A stretch of DNA of 7,049 bases from Bacteroidota bacterium (GCA_015767395.1 JADWMI010000024.1:3692-10740), one strand, 5' to 3'. Counted from the first letter of the stretch, positions 1 to 6,840 are shown. Numbers and translations: made by a program. Notes: generated by a model not told the origin, from the sequence alone.

Positions 1-153
1 AAATATCAAATTGATTTTGATAGTGCCGGGGAGTTGTTAGAAATGTTATCTTTGAAAAAGAAAAAAGTAACAGATTCAATTAGTGGTGAAAAAGATAAAG
101 ACACTATTTTGAATCAAAAATTAATAAATTTTAAAAATAAAAAAAACATATAA
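1..153 (+). CDS. C-terminal end of an unrecognised protein (5' truncated)
   Basis: Frame 1 is open from the first base to a TAA at 151-153, giving 50 residues. The visible part begins with a short ordinary-looking stretch (around residues 1-18, including DFDSAGELLEMLSL), followed by a lysine-rich hydrophilic tail containing KKKKV and ending FKNKKNI. I do not recognise the family, and there is no membrane segment or catalytic motif in this fragment. The stop codon is one base from the ATG of the nucleotidyltransferase at 155, so the two genes are very probably co-transcribed and perhaps translationally coupled. In other Bacteroidetes, similar nucleotidyltransferases can sit next to a sugar or aminoglycoside-type kinase, but nothing in these 50 residues lets me claim that here. 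Confidence 0.6.
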   Translation, partial: KYQIDFDSAGELLEMLSLKKKKVTDSISGEKDKDTILNQKLINFKNKKNI

Positions 154-154
154 A

Positions 155-1060
155 ATGAGTAAACCAACCTTGGTAATTTTAGCAGCAGGAGTAGGAAGTC
201 GTTATGGCGGATTAAAACAATTGGATACATTTTCAAAACAAGGAGATACCATATTAGATTTTTCGATTTATGACGCAATTCAAGCTGGTTTTGGAAAAGT
301 AGTCTTCATTATTAGAAAGAGTATAGAGGAAGATTTTAAAGCTTTTTTTAATCCAAAATTAGAAGGTAAAATTGAAGTGGATTATGTTTTTCAGGAAATA
401 GATAGTATTCCTGAAAGATTTAGAGATAACGATCGTCAAAAACCTTGGGGAACTGGTCATGCCTTGTTAATGGCTAAAGAGGCTGTTTCTGAAAATTTTG
501 CAGTAATTAATGCTGATGACTTTTATGGAAGAGCGGCTTTTGAAGGTACAGCTGAAGCACTTAGAAATACCGATAAAAATTCAACCAAATTTAATATGAT
601 GGGATATGTATTAAAAAACACTATTTCTGATTATGGTTTTGTTTCAAGAGGAGAATGTACAGTTGATCAAAAGGGGTTTTTATCAGGAATAGTTGAGCGA
701 ACGCATATTGAAAAAGTAAATGGAGAATTAATTTTTAAAGATGAAAAAGGGGAATTAAAACCAATTTCTGAAGAAACGATTGTCGCTATGAACTTTTTTG
801 GATTTACGCCAAAATATTTTGATATTTCTGAATCAATGTTTGAAGCATTTTTAGAAAAAAATTACAAAGAACCAAAAGCTGAATTTTTTATTCCTTTAGT
901 TGTAAATGATGTTATTGTAAACAATACTGCCACTATGGAAGTTTTAAAATCTGATGCTCGTTGGTTTGGTGTTACCTATAAAGAAGACAAGCCATATGTA
1001 ACAGCTGAGATTCAAAAATTAAAGGATACAGGGGTTTACCCAAAAGACTTGTGGTCATAA
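155..1060 (+). CDS. sugar-phosphate-type nucleotidyltransferase (NTP_transferase fold)
   Basis: This 301-residue protein is predicted to transfer a nucleotidyl group from an NTP to a sugar 1-phosphate, releasing pyrophosphate, in the cytoplasm. The N-terminus carries the nucleotide-binding signature LAAGVGSRYGG (residues 9-19) followed by Lys21. GTGHA (99-103) matches the second nucleotide/base-contact loop. NADDFYG (119-125) matches the metal-binding acidic motif, with Asp121 or Asp122 as the likely magnesium ligand. There is no C-terminal left-handed beta-helix acyltransferase domain, so it is not a GlmU-type bifunctional enzyme. The C-terminal third (about 205-301) is a family-specific extension. 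The ATG at 155 directly precedes the canonical N-terminus and lies one base after the upstream stop. The substrate cannot be read from sequence; MurU-like (MurNAc-1-P), mannose-1-P or glucose-1-P activities are all possible. Family call firm, substrate unknown. Confidence 0.85.
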   Translation: MSKPTLVILAAGVGSRYGGLKQLDTFSKQGDTILDFSIYDAIQAGFGKVVFIIRKSIEEDFKAFFNPKLEGKIEVDYVFQEIDSIPERFRDNDRQKPWGTGHALLMAKEAVSENFAVINADDFYGRAAFEGTAEALRNTDKNSTKFNMMGYVLKNTISDYGFVSRGECTVDQKGFLSGIVERTHIEKVNGELIFKDEKGELKPISEETIVAMNFFGFTPKYFDISESMFEAFLEKNYKEPKAEFFIPLVVNDVIVNNTATMEVLKSDARWFGVTYKEDKPYVTAEIQKLKDTGVYPKDLWS

Positions 1061-1118
1061 ATAGGAGAAATAGAACTGCTATATTAAAAAAAAATATTGA
1101 ATATTTTAGCTATTAACT

Positions 1119-2105
1119 ATGGGGAAAAAAATCAAAAAAATAGGGTTATTAACTTCTGGTGGTGATGCGCCAGGAATGAATGCCGCAATTAGAGCGGTAG
1201 TTAGAGCCTGTTCTTATTATAACATTGAATGTGTTGGAATATATAGAGGATATCAAGGATTAATTGAAGGTGATTTTGAATTGTTTACCAGGCGTAAGGT
1301 GAGTAATATTATCAATCGAGGAGGAACCATATTAAAATCAGCCAGATCATCGGAATTTAGGACTAAAGAAGGAAGAAAAAAAGCGTATGATCATTTAAAA
1401 AAAGCAAATATTGATGCGTTGGTGTTAATAGGTGGTGATGGAACATTTACTGGAGGAATGGTTTTTAACAAAGAGTACAAATTTCCTTGTATCGGAATTC
1501 CAGGTACGATTGATAATGATATTTTTGGTACGAACTATACAATTGGTTACGATACTGCTTTAAATACGGTGGTTGAAGTAATTGATAAAATTAGAGACAC
1601 GGCGAGTTCTCATAACCGATTATTTTTTGTTGAGGTAATGGGGCGTGATGCCGGTTTTATTGCATTAAATGCCGGTGTGGGTGCAGGTGCTGAAGAAATT
1701 TTAATTCCTGAAGAAAATTTAGGTTTGGAAAGATTGTTAGAATCGTTAAAACGAAGTAAGAGATCAGGGAAATCATCTAGTATTGTTGTGGTTTCTGAAG
1801 GAGATAAGATTGGGAAAAATGTGTTTGAATTGGCAGATTATGTTGAAGAAAATTTACCACAATACGAAGTACGTGTTTCAGTACTAGGTCACATGCAGCG
1901 AGGCGGTTCGCCAAGTTGTTTTGACAGGGTTTTGGCAAGTAGATTAGGCGTAAAAGCTGTTGAGTTATTATTAGATGGTCAAACAAATTTAATGGTTGGA
2001 ATTATTAATAATAAAATTGAGGCTACCGAATTAGAAAAAGCAATAAAAGAGCATCATAAAATTAACATGGAGTTGTTGCGTGTTAGTGATATTATGTCAA
2101 TTTAA
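1119..2105 (+). CDS. pfkA: ATP-dependent 6-phosphofructokinase
   Basis: PfkA phosphorylates fructose 6-phosphate to fructose 1,6-bisphosphate with ATP, the committed step of glycolysis, and acts as a cytoplasmic homotetramer. At 328 residues it has the length of the bacterial short form. Visible motifs are the N-terminal SGGDAPGMNAAIRA loop (13-26), GGDGT (105-109), PGTIDND (128-134) with catalytic Asp132 (E. coli Asp127), MGRDAG (174-179), and GHMQRGGSP (257-265) with the substrate-binding His258 and Arg261. Gly108 in GGDG and Gly129 in PGTIDND indicate ATP rather than pyrophosphate as donor; PPi-dependent enzymes usually carry Asp and Lys there. The 58 bp upstream are A/T-rich with no Shine-Dalgarno sequence. 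The stop lies 5 bp before the preferred ATG of gap, so the two glycolytic enzymes are likely co-translated from one message. Confidence 0.97.
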   Translation: MGKKIKKIGLLTSGGDAPGMNAAIRAVVRACSYYNIECVGIYRGYQGLIEGDFELFTRRKVSNIINRGGTILKSARSSEFRTKEGRKKAYDHLKKANIDALVLIGGDGTFTGGMVFNKEYKFPCIGIPGTIDNDIFGTNYTIGYDTALNTVVEVIDKIRDTASSHNRLFFVEVMGRDAGFIALNAGVGAGAEEILIPEENLGLERLLESLKRSKRSGKSSSIVVVSEGDKIGKNVFELADYVEENLPQYEVRVSVLGHMQRGGSPSCFDRVLASRLGVKAVELLLDGQTNLMVGIINNKIEATELEKAIKEHHKINMELLRVSDIMSI

Positions 2106-2110
2106 ATTTG

Positions 2111-3103
2111 ATGATTAAAGTTGGGATAAATGGTTTTGGAAGAATAGGTCGTCTTGCTTTCAGGTCAATAATAGATAGAGAAAATATTGAAGTTGTTGCG
2201 ATAAACGATTTGTTAACCATTGAACATTTGGCATATTTACTAAAATATGATTCGGTTCACGGAAAATTTAAAGGCACTGTTGAAGTTAAAAACAATGTTT
2301 TAATTGTAAATGGAAAATCCATTCGTATTTCTTCCAATCAAAATCCAGAAAATATACAATGGGATTTAGTTGATGTAGATTTTGTAATAGAATCTTCAGG
2401 TAATTTTACTGAGAGGAAAAAGGCAGCTTTGCATTTAAAAGGAGGTGCAAAAAAAGTAGTGATTTCAGCTCCTTCAAACGATGCTCCTATGTTTGTAATG
2501 GGTGTAAACCATCAAAAATTAACTAAAAATGAGTTGGTGTTTTCGAATGCCTCTTGTACAACAAATTGTTTGGCGCCCATAGTAAAAGTATTGCATGAGA
2601 ATTTCGGAATTGTTGAGGGGCTTGTGACTACGGTACACTCAACAACTTCAAGTCAAAATACCGTTGATGGCATTTCTGATAAATGGAGAAGAGGTAGAGC
2701 TGCATTAAATAATATGATTCCAACTTCAACAAGTGCTTCAGAGGCTTTAACTGAAATTATTCCTGAGATGAAAGGAAAACTGCTAGCAATGGCGGTACGT
2801 GTGCCAGTTGCTGATGTCTCATTGGTAGATTTAACTGTGAGATTGGAAAGCTCAACCACATATTCAAAAATAACAGCGGCTATGAAAAGTGCTTCTGAAA
2901 ATGAGTTAAAAGGTATATTGGGTTATACCGAAGAAGAAGTAGTTTCTCAAGATTTTGTTTCAGAGCCAAGAACTTCTGTGTTTGATGTTGGTGCGGGTTT
3001 AGCGCTCAATGATAAATTTTACAAATTAATTTCTTGGTACGATAATGAGTTTGGATACGCGACTAAAATTGTGGACTTAATTGAATATTCAAGTTCACTT
3101 TAA
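2111..3103 (+). CDS. gap: type I glyceraldehyde-3-phosphate dehydrogenase
   Basis: GAPDH oxidises and phosphorylates glyceraldehyde 3-phosphate to 1,3-bisphosphoglycerate with NAD+ in the cytoplasm. I chose the ATG at 2111 because it gives the canonical N-terminus MIKVGINGFGRIGR; the frame also allows a TTG at 2108, adding one residue. The product is 330 residues. Visible are the Rossmann motif GINGFGRIG (5-13), Asp33 that favours NAD over NADP, the catalytic SNASCTTN (145-152) with Cys149, His176, Thr179 in the anion site, Arg230 (usual Arg231), and the C-terminal SWYDNEFGY (308-316). Oddities: the inorganic-phosphate loop, usually S/T-S/T-T-G-A-A, reads TSTSAS (205-210), with Ser208 in place of the common Gly, Glu211 where Lys is usual, and Ile188 where Pro is common. 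Erythrose-4-phosphate dehydrogenase (Epd) is less likely given the overall match to GapA, particularly at the C-terminus. Confidence 0.95.
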   Translation: MIKVGINGFGRIGRLAFRSIIDRENIEVVAINDLLTIEHLAYLLKYDSVHGKFKGTVEVKNNVLIVNGKSIRISSNQNPENIQWDLVDVDFVIESSGNFTERKKAALHLKGGAKKVVISAPSNDAPMFVMGVNHQKLTKNELVFSNASCTTNCLAPIVKVLHENFGIVEGLVTTVHSTTSSQNTVDGISDKWRRGRAALNNMIPTSTSASEALTEIIPEMKGKLLAMAVRVPVADVSLVDLTVRLESSTTYSKITAAMKSASENELKGILGYTEEEVVSQDFVSEPRTSVFDVGAGLALNDKFYKLISWYDNEFGYATKIVDLIEYSSSL

Positions 3104-3144
3104 CAATAAAATAAAAAGTAAGAACAATATTATATTTTTAAATT

Positions 3145-3507
3145 ATGGAGATTGCAATAATAGCCCACGATGGGAAAAAGACCGAAATGGTACAGTTTTT
3201 AATGGATTTTAGAGCCATTATTATAGCAAAAAATATTCATTTAGTAGCGACAGGAACGACTGGAAAGCATGTTGAAAAAGCAGGTTTGAAAGTTGATAAA
3301 TTTTTATCGGGGCCATATGGTGGTGATGCGCAAATTGCTGCGCGTGTTGTAGAAGGAAAAACCAATATGGTATTCTTTTTTAGAGATCCGTTAGGAATGC
3401 ACCCACATGAGCCAGATATTGCGATGTTAATGCGTCTTTGTGATGTTCACGATGTGCCATTAGCAACAAACCCGGCTACTGCCGAGTTGTTGATTAAAGG
3501 CGTTTAA
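3145..3507 (+). CDS. mgsA: methylglyoxal synthase
   Basis: MgsA converts dihydroxyacetone phosphate to methylglyoxal plus inorganic phosphate, opening a bypass of lower glycolysis; the family is typically inhibited by phosphate. The 120-residue product corresponds to the catalytic core and lacks the N- and C-terminal extensions of the 152-residue E. coli protein. Visible residues are HD (8-9) with the conserved active-site His8, Lys13, the phosphate-binding ATGTTGK (35-41), SGPYGGDAQ (55-63) with Asp61 (E. coli Asp71, the catalytic base), and DPLGMHPHEPD (81-91) with His88 and Asp91 (E. coli His98 and Asp101). The full active site is therefore present. It lies 41 bp after gap in the same orientation and is probably the last gene of the unit. 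Its stop is one base from the convergent ridA stop. Confidence 0.95.
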   Translation: MEIAIIAHDGKKTEMVQFLMDFRAIIIAKNIHLVATGTTGKHVEKAGLKVDKFLSGPYGGDAQIAARVVEGKTNMVFFFRDPLGMHPHEPDIAMLMRLCDVHDVPLATNPATAELLIKGV

Positions 3508-3508
3508 G

Positions 3509-3892
3509 TTACTGTTTTATAGCAATCATAGAAATTTCAACGTTTACAAACTTTGGTAAGTTTGAAACTTCAACCGTTTCACGTGCTGGAGCAGTTTCAG
3601 CATTGAAATAATTGCCATAAACAGCATTTATTTTTGCAAAGTCATTCATGTTTGAAATAAAAATGGATGATTTCACCACGTTTTCGAAAGTCATACCGGC
3701 TCCCGTTAAAACCGCTTTCATATTTTCCATGACTTGCTTTGTCTCAACTTCAATAGAGCTATCAACCAATGCTCCTGTAGTTGGGTCGAGCGCTATTTGA
3801 CCAGAAGTATATAATGTGTTTCCAGATAAAACAGCCTGATTGTATGGCCCAATCGGTGCTGGTGCCTTACTTGTGTTAATTATTTTTTTCAT
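3509..3892 (-). CDS. ridA: RidA family reactive-intermediate (enamine/imine) deaminase
   Basis: RidA (YjgF/YER057c/UK114 family) hydrolyses reactive enamine/imine intermediates, such as 2-aminoacrylate from PLP enzymes, to the keto acid and ammonia, protecting the cytoplasm. The 127-residue length is typical of the family. Motifs include PIGPYNQAV (13-21), TSGQIALDP (29-37), the conserved APARETVEVSNLP (101-113) with Arg104 as the carboxylate-binding arginine of the trimer-interface active site, and VNVEISMIA (116-124) with Glu119. With the Arg present, a canonical deaminase is more likely than one of the Arg-less Rid subfamilies. The gene lies 113 bp downstream of lptD on the same strand, so it may be read through from lptD or have its own promoter in that gap. 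It ends one base from mgsA on the opposite strand. The start ATG at 3892 begins MKKIINT, as usual for the family. Confidence 0.95.
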   Translation of the reverse strand: MKKIINTSKAPAPIGPYNQAVLSGNTLYTSGQIALDPTTGALVDSSIEVETKQVMENMKAVLTGAGMTFENVVKSSIFISNMNDFAKINAVYGNYFNAETAPARETVEVSNLPKFVNVEISMIAIKQ

Positions 3893-4005
3893 TGTTTATA
3901 TAATTTTAGGTTATCAAACCAATTTGAAAAAAGGTCTGATGAATTTACAAATAATTAATTAAGCTTTTACTTAAATTTTTGATGATAAATGTTGTCTTAA
4001 AAAAA

Positions 4006-6681
4006 TTAGAATAAGCGCTGATCAGGAAGTTGACGTTGATCGTATTTTAAATCACTAAACATAGAGGATTTGATACCAATAAAAAAGTAATAGGTTTGTC
4101 TATCTCCAAATGGTATCCAATTGAAATTCATTTTCCAGCTGTCTAAATCTCTTGAAAACCGTAATTGTGTATAAGTAAAGCCTTGCCCCTTAAAATCGTA
4201 ACCTGAAGAAATACCAACATCCCATTTCGGCGTTAACTCAACATCGCCAGAAAACATAATTGAGTTTGATGAAATATCACTCTGTCTATTGCTATTGTTG
4301 TAATTCAATGAATACGCTAATTTTAAAGTCCACGGGAATTTTGCACTATATAGTTTTTCGGAATGATTACCTCGTTCATCATCATTCATATCGCTACTAA
4401 TAGATAAGTTTTCTCCAAAAATACCATCAGAATTATTATCAATTTGATTCTGCTGTTGCTTGTTATCTTTTTTCTCGTTTTTTTTACTTGAAATAGAATA
4501 GTTAGCAGTAAACCCAGCTCTTGTTAGTCTAAATAAACTTCCGCCATTTTTAATGTTAGGCGTATTAATTCTTTGTCCATCTAAACTTAGTGCATAAGGG
4601 TCTAAAGTAGCATTTAAATTTACTTGCATTTTTTTATTGAAAATTGCTGTTCCAGCATTCATGGATACAGGGCTCCATTTTAAAGAATCTGATGCAATAT
4701 TGTAGGAAGTGCTGAAATTTAAGTTGTTTAGAAGTGTTATAATCCTATCTTTAGAAGGATCATCAATTTCCAAAGTGTCTTTTGAAGATGCCTTGGCTTC
4801 TAATGTGTTGTTTACAGACATGCTTAATCCGTTTGACAAACCTCTACCTGGATTTCCATAAATTCCATTTGCAAAAGGAGAATATTCTATAATGTCCTCA
4901 GGGTCTGCGCTTTGTTGAACTTCCTCATAATAAGTCCCGAAATCAGGACGGTAATTATAAGATACAGAAGGGGTCATAACATGTCTAATGGCCTTTATGC
5001 TTCCTTTTTTAAAGTTTAGCATACCGTATACTTTTGTAGAAAGGGAAGCGCCAGTTGAAAATTCTCTAAAAGGATTAAATCCTTTTATGGTATCGCTAAC
5101 AATGATGTCTTCCTCTTCATCATATGTTTTTTCAATTTTGTCGAAATTCCAAACCTCCTTATAACTTATGTTTGGAGATAAAGTAAAGTATTTAAACATT
5201 TTCATGTTCGTGTTTAATGAAGCATTGTGTTGTACACCAGATTTTGCATTTTCAAACATTTCTGGTTTAAAGAAAAACTCATCAGTAGTTTCAAATCGCA
5301 CATCAGCTTTTAAAGCATAAGTGAAACCTGTTTTTTGTAATGCATTCTTTTTAGAACCCGACTTTGATGCAAATGGATAAATACGATCCATGTTCAATAC
5401 AAAAGAAGGCAATGACATGGAGATTTTTTCAGTGTTGGTGTTCTGTGAATGAGTGGCTGAGGCTGAAAAATTAAATGGTGTTCCTACTAATTTTTTGTAG
5501 TAAGAGACCGATGAGCTTAAGGTGTTATTCAAAAATGAATTGTTGTTATATTCGTTCAAAGATTCTCTATAATAGGTACTACTACCCATATTTACCGAAG
5601 CAGAAAAACGTGCATTTGGACTCGATTTTGAATCTTGACTATGACTCCATCTAATGTTGTAATTGCTCGCTTTTGAATAATCATCAAAACCCCTTTCTCC
5701 ATTTATCAAGTTTTCATATCTAAAACTAAAGTTTCCACTAAACTTATAGCGAAGCGAGTAACTCGATTCAGTTCTTATTCCCCAGCTTCCATTGGTATAT
5801 AAATCGGCCAAAACGGCCAAATCTACATAATCACTTAACGCAAAATAATAACCTCCATTTTGCAAGAAAAATCCTTGTTGGTTATTTTCACCCCAAGTAG
5901 GCATTAAAAATCCAGAAGTACTTCCCTTTGTTAATGGTATATAAGCAAATGGTAAAAACAAGGGTGTTGGTATATCTTGAATAACTAAATTACTGAAACC
6001 TGCTACAATTTTTTTATCTGGGACAATTTTTGCGTTTTTTGTTTTAATATAATAATCTGGCTTTTCTTTTTCAGAGGTGGTAAAAATAATGTCGCGAACG
6101 TAAATAGTTGAATCGTTTTCTTTTTTCGTTACCGCACCTCTAATAAGAACTCCTTCTTGTTCTGTTTTTAAACCCCAAATTTTTGCTTTTTCAGTTTTGA
6201 AATTTAAACGGATAGAGTCTTGGGTTGTAGCATCTGCACCTTCAGTAAAAACAGGAAGTTCAGAATAAACCCCAACACTGTCTTTGATTCCTTTTGCTGT
6301 TACAATATTGGTGTTATTATCAATTTCTATATAGCCAGCAACTAAATCGGTTTGTTTATAATGCACATGTGCATTTTTATATAAAATAATTTTATTGTTT
6401 TTAATATCTTGTTTTATCAAACTATCTGCAGTATGTTCAATAATACTTTCAAGTAATTCTTTAGGTTTAACAATGCTATCGGTTGGTTTAATTAACAAAG
6501 AGTCTGTAGCAGTATTTTGCAGTGTATCTTTTATTGAAGGTTGAATAGTATCAATAGATTTTGCTTGAATAACTTTGGTAGAAGTTCTATTAATTTCTTG
6601 AGAATACAACGATTTGTTGATACAGCAAAAAGCAAGTATCAGATATAAAAGGGTGGCAATGTTTTTAGTATGTGTTTTAAT
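4006..6681 (-). CDS. lptD: LPS-assembly outer-membrane protein LptD (Bacteroidetes type)
   Basis: LptD forms, with the lipoprotein LptE, the outer-membrane translocon that inserts LPS into the outer leaflet. Numbering from the TTG at 6609 (867 residues), an LptA/OstA-like periplasmic jellyroll spans about 70-210. The conserved link PLFLPFAYIPL (215-225) and GFLMPTWGEN (233-242) lead into a C-terminal beta-barrel of alternating aromatic strands (about 245-867), including IRHVMTPSVSYNYRPDF (541-557) and an aromatic C-terminus. A charged Q/N/D/K-rich insert occupies about 709-750. The mature protein contains no cysteine. The frame stays open above 6609 to a stop at 6706-6708 and there encodes a signal peptide: a basic KTHTKN stretch, hydrophobic IATLLYLILAFCC, then INKSLYSQ before the mature part. 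No ATG, GTG or TTG exists above it, so I place the start at ATT 6681 (ATT 6684 is equally possible), giving 891 residues. Family call firm, start uncertain. Confidence 0.93.
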   Translation of the reverse strand: MKTHTKNIATLLYLILAFCCINKSLYSQEINRTSTKVIQAKSIDTIQPSIKDTLQNTATDSLLIKPTDSIVKPKELLESIIEHTADSLIKQDIKNNKIILYKNAHVHYKQTDLVAGYIEIDNNTNIVTAKGIKDSVGVYSELPVFTEGADATTQDSIRLNFKTEKAKIWGLKTEQEGVLIRGAVTKKENDSTIYVRDIIFTTSEKEKPDYYIKTKNAKIVPDKKIVAGFSNLVIQDIPTPLFLPFAYIPLTKGSTSGFLMPTWGENNQQGFFLQNGGYYFALSDYVDLAVLADLYTNGSWGIRTESSYSLRYKFSGNFSFRYENLINGERGFDDYSKASNYNIRWSHSQDSKSSPNARFSASVNMGSSTYYRESLNEYNNNSFLNNTLSSSVSYYKKLVGTPFNFSASATHSQNTNTEKISMSLPSFVLNMDRIYPFASKSGSKKNALQKTGFTYALKADVRFETTDEFFFKPEMFENAKSGVQHNASLNTNMKMFKYFTLSPNISYKEVWNFDKIEKTYDEEEDIIVSDTIKGFNPFREFSTGASLSTKVYGMLNFKKGSIKAIRHVMTPSVSYNYRPDFGTYYEEVQQSADPEDIIEYSPFANGIYGNPGRGLSNGLSMSVNNTLEAKASSKDTLEIDDPSKDRIITLLNNLNFSTSYNIASDSLKWSPVSMNAGTAIFNKKMQVNLNATLDPYALSLDGQRINTPNIKNGGSLFRLTRAGFTANYSISSKKNEKKDNKQQQNQIDNNSDGIFGENLSISSDMNDDERGNHSEKLYSAKFPWTLKLAYSLNYNNSNRQSDISSNSIMFSGDVELTPKWDVGISSGYDFKGQGFTYTQLRFSRDLDSWKMNFNWIPFGDRQTYYFFIGIKSSMFSDLKYDQRQLPDQRLF

Positions 6682-6767
6682 AATGATATTTTTATAAAAA
6701 TAGCTTTAATATGAGGTTGAAATGGTAAGTTTTTTTTACATTAGCTTACAATAAATCAACTACAATA

Positions 6768-6799
6768 TTGGTGCTTGTAATCATATGGTTCAATATTTG
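6768..6799 (+). promoter_or_regulatory. candidate Bacteroidetes-type promoter for the amidase gene
   Basis: A TTG at 6768-6770 is followed after 21 bp by AATATTTG at 6792-6799. This resembles the Bacteroidetes sigma-ABfr promoter (TTG near -33, TAnnTTTG near -7) with one mismatch, A for the first T of the -7 element. A transcript would start about six bases further on and give a leader of roughly 35 nt before the ATG at 6841. In DNA this AT-rich such matches can arise by chance. Confidence 0.35.
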
Positions 6800-6804
6800 T
6801 ACAA

Positions 6805-6827
6805 CAAAATTACAGTTGCCAAAATTA
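6805..6827 (-). promoter_or_regulatory. two candidate -7 elements for lptD, formed by a direct repeat
   Basis: On the minus strand TAATTTTG occurs twice, at 6827-6820 and 6812-6805, both exact matches to the Bacteroidetes -7 consensus TAnnTTTG. On the plus strand the same bases read as a direct repeat of CAAAATTA with a 15 bp period. No convincing TTG was found at the expected -33 distance for either copy, so promoter function is only a suggestion. The inferred leader of lptD would be about 115 to 130 nt. The second copy sits next to the candidate amidase -7 element at 6792-6799. Confidence 0.25.
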
Positions 6828-6840
6828 ATTAAAATAATTG

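Noticed and set aside
1091..1107. Inverted repeat AAAATAT-TGA-ATATTTT between the nucleotidyltransferase and pfkA
   Set aside because: The 7 bp stem is made only of A-T pairs and has no following T-run on the plus strand, so it is too weak for a terminator and expected by chance in such AT-rich DNA.
1777..1986. Open frame of 69 codons on the minus strand inside pfkA
   Set aside because: It lies wholly within the strongly conserved pfkA coding sequence, its product resembles nothing known to me, and it is best explained as a shadow frame.
2108..2110. TTG as the start of gap
   Set aside because: It adds a single residue before the ATG at 2111, which gives the usual GAPDH N-terminus MIKVGINGFG; the TTG is very unlikely to be used.
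2653..2859. Open frame of 68 codons on the minus strand inside gap
   Set aside because: It overlaps the catalytic half of GAPDH in antisense with no own start context or recognisable product.
3893..4005. Possible ridA promoter or lptD terminator in the 113 bp gap
   Set aside because: On the minus strand the best -7 match is TTGGTTTG about 22 bp before the ridA ATG, with a mismatch at the key A and no TTG at proper spacing. The possible stems (for example AATTTTT/AAAAATT) are A-T only with a long loop. I see nothing else supportable here.
6622..6642. Lipoprotein signal (lipobox) in the LptD leader because of the CC pair
   Set aside because: The residues before the first Cys are LAF, and Phe at -1 does not fit a lipobox; LptD is also an integral barrel protein, so a normal signal peptide fits better.
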